Assembly (NCBI GenBank): GCA_030613225.1
Contig: JAUWMJ010000272.1
Coordinates: forward strand, 1 to 5,089
DNA: 5,089 bases
Origin: Desulfobacterales bacterium
Lineage (GTDB): Bacteria > Desulfobacterota > Desulfobacteria > Desulfobacterales > JAUWMJ01
Direction of reading: 5' to 3'
The notes beneath the pieces are model-generated. The model was given only the letters and a program-made list of their open reading frames with translations, did no database searches and had not been told where the DNA came from. Position numbers and translations under genes: made by a program. Shown here in pieces: positions 4,726-5,089 of the stretch. The first letter of the stretch is position 1; each line of letters begins with the position of its first letter.

Positions 4726-4973
4726 GTAACCGTTCACGGTTCAACGTTCAAAGGTTCAGGGTTGTCTTTCCACTCATTCCGGCGCTCTACGCCAGCTGCC
4801 GGTATATAAGAACCTGATAAGATTCCGCTCTTTATGATCTCTAATGCGGTATCGGTCTCTGGTCATCGGTCACATATATGCCTGCGCTTAAACGCCGGAC
4901 ATTCGTTCCTACAGCGAAGCAGGGAACGAAAGCAACCTCTGAACCTTGAACCTCTGAACCCGTGAACGGTTAC
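4726..4973. mobile_element. 248-bp MITE-like element, second copy of the family
   Basis: The left end reads GTAACCGTTCACGGTTCAA (from 4726) and the reverse complement of the right end reads GTAACCGTTCACGGGTTCA (from 4973 inward). Both continue through GGTTCA units for about 40 nt in all. The right end is nearly identical to the right end of the 244-bp element at 483-726, and the sizes agree. The cores differ apart from short words such as AGCGAAGCAGG (4913-4923) and ATGCCT near the right end. The core has an 8-bp perfect stem, TTCGTTCC/GGAACGAA (4902-4909, 4923-4930). No coding capacity and no clear target duplication are seen; ACTAAA words outside each end in inverted orientation may extend the repeat. 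Confidence 0.6.
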
Positions 4974-5055
4974 TTTCTATTTAGTACCTTAAAAGTTATT
5001 TTTTTGCATTTGGTGTCAAAAAAATTGGATTGAAATATTTTCATCGTCTCCAAAT

Positions 5056-5081
5056 GATTGAAGATTGTCGATTGAAGATTG
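5056..5081. repeat. Short tandem repeat GATTGAAGATTG
   Basis: Two exact copies of the 12-mer GATTGAAGATTG (5056-5067 and 5070-5081) separated by TC, a 14-nt period. Each copy itself contains the GATTG word twice. It is probably the edge of a longer simple repeat continuing past the window end. Confidence 0.6.
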
Positions 5082-5089
5082 ACTATTTA

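Overview
The window is an AT-rich accessory region with much intergenic DNA. It contains intact genes, gene remnants and several inverted-repeat elements. Gene types, Shine-Dalgarno sites and sigma70-like promoters show a bacterium. The GGTTCAA-type intergenic repeats, a stand-alone receiver, UspA and GAF proteins and type III CRISPR remnants suggest an anaerobic Desulfobacterota lineage (Desulfobacterales-like). That placement is inference from gene style only.

Layout, left to right. Positions 1-763 hold no firm gene. They contain a short inverted repeat of GGTTCA units (10-137), a 15-bp-arm dyad (394-436) touching a strong TTGACA promoter (436-463), and a 244-bp element with terminal inverted repeats (483-726) flanked by a possible 8-bp target duplication. 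A CheY-like response regulator follows (764-1135, +), ended by a clear intrinsic terminator. From 1217 to 1403 there are three decayed copies of a 37-nt CRISPR repeat at a 74-76-nt period.

From 1582 to 4222 every coding segment is on the minus strand. In transcription order these are a UspA-like protein (3758-4222), a GAF-domain protein (3081-3656), a 188-bp imperfect palindrome (2827-3014), the first 54 codons of a Cas6-type endoribonuclease (2635-2796), the last 79 codons of what looks like Csx20 joined out of frame (2393-2632), a small basic protein (2148-2390) and a MNT/AbiEii-like nucleotidyltransferase (1582-2151). The last two overlap by ATGA and look like an intact toxin-antitoxin-type pair.

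The main reading is a decayed type III-like CRISPR-Cas locus: array relic, cas6 start and csx20 end, with a nucleotidyltransferase pair lying between the array relic and the cas debris. No intact cas gene remains. Upstream of uspA (4223-4725) two copies of the dyad CCACAWTGTGG each sit beside a TTTTTTCTTGACA sequence. One lies inside the likely uspA promoter and the other beside a strong promoter pointing right. A second 248-bp element with the same terminal repeats (4726-4973) and a short GATTGAAGATTG repeat close the window.
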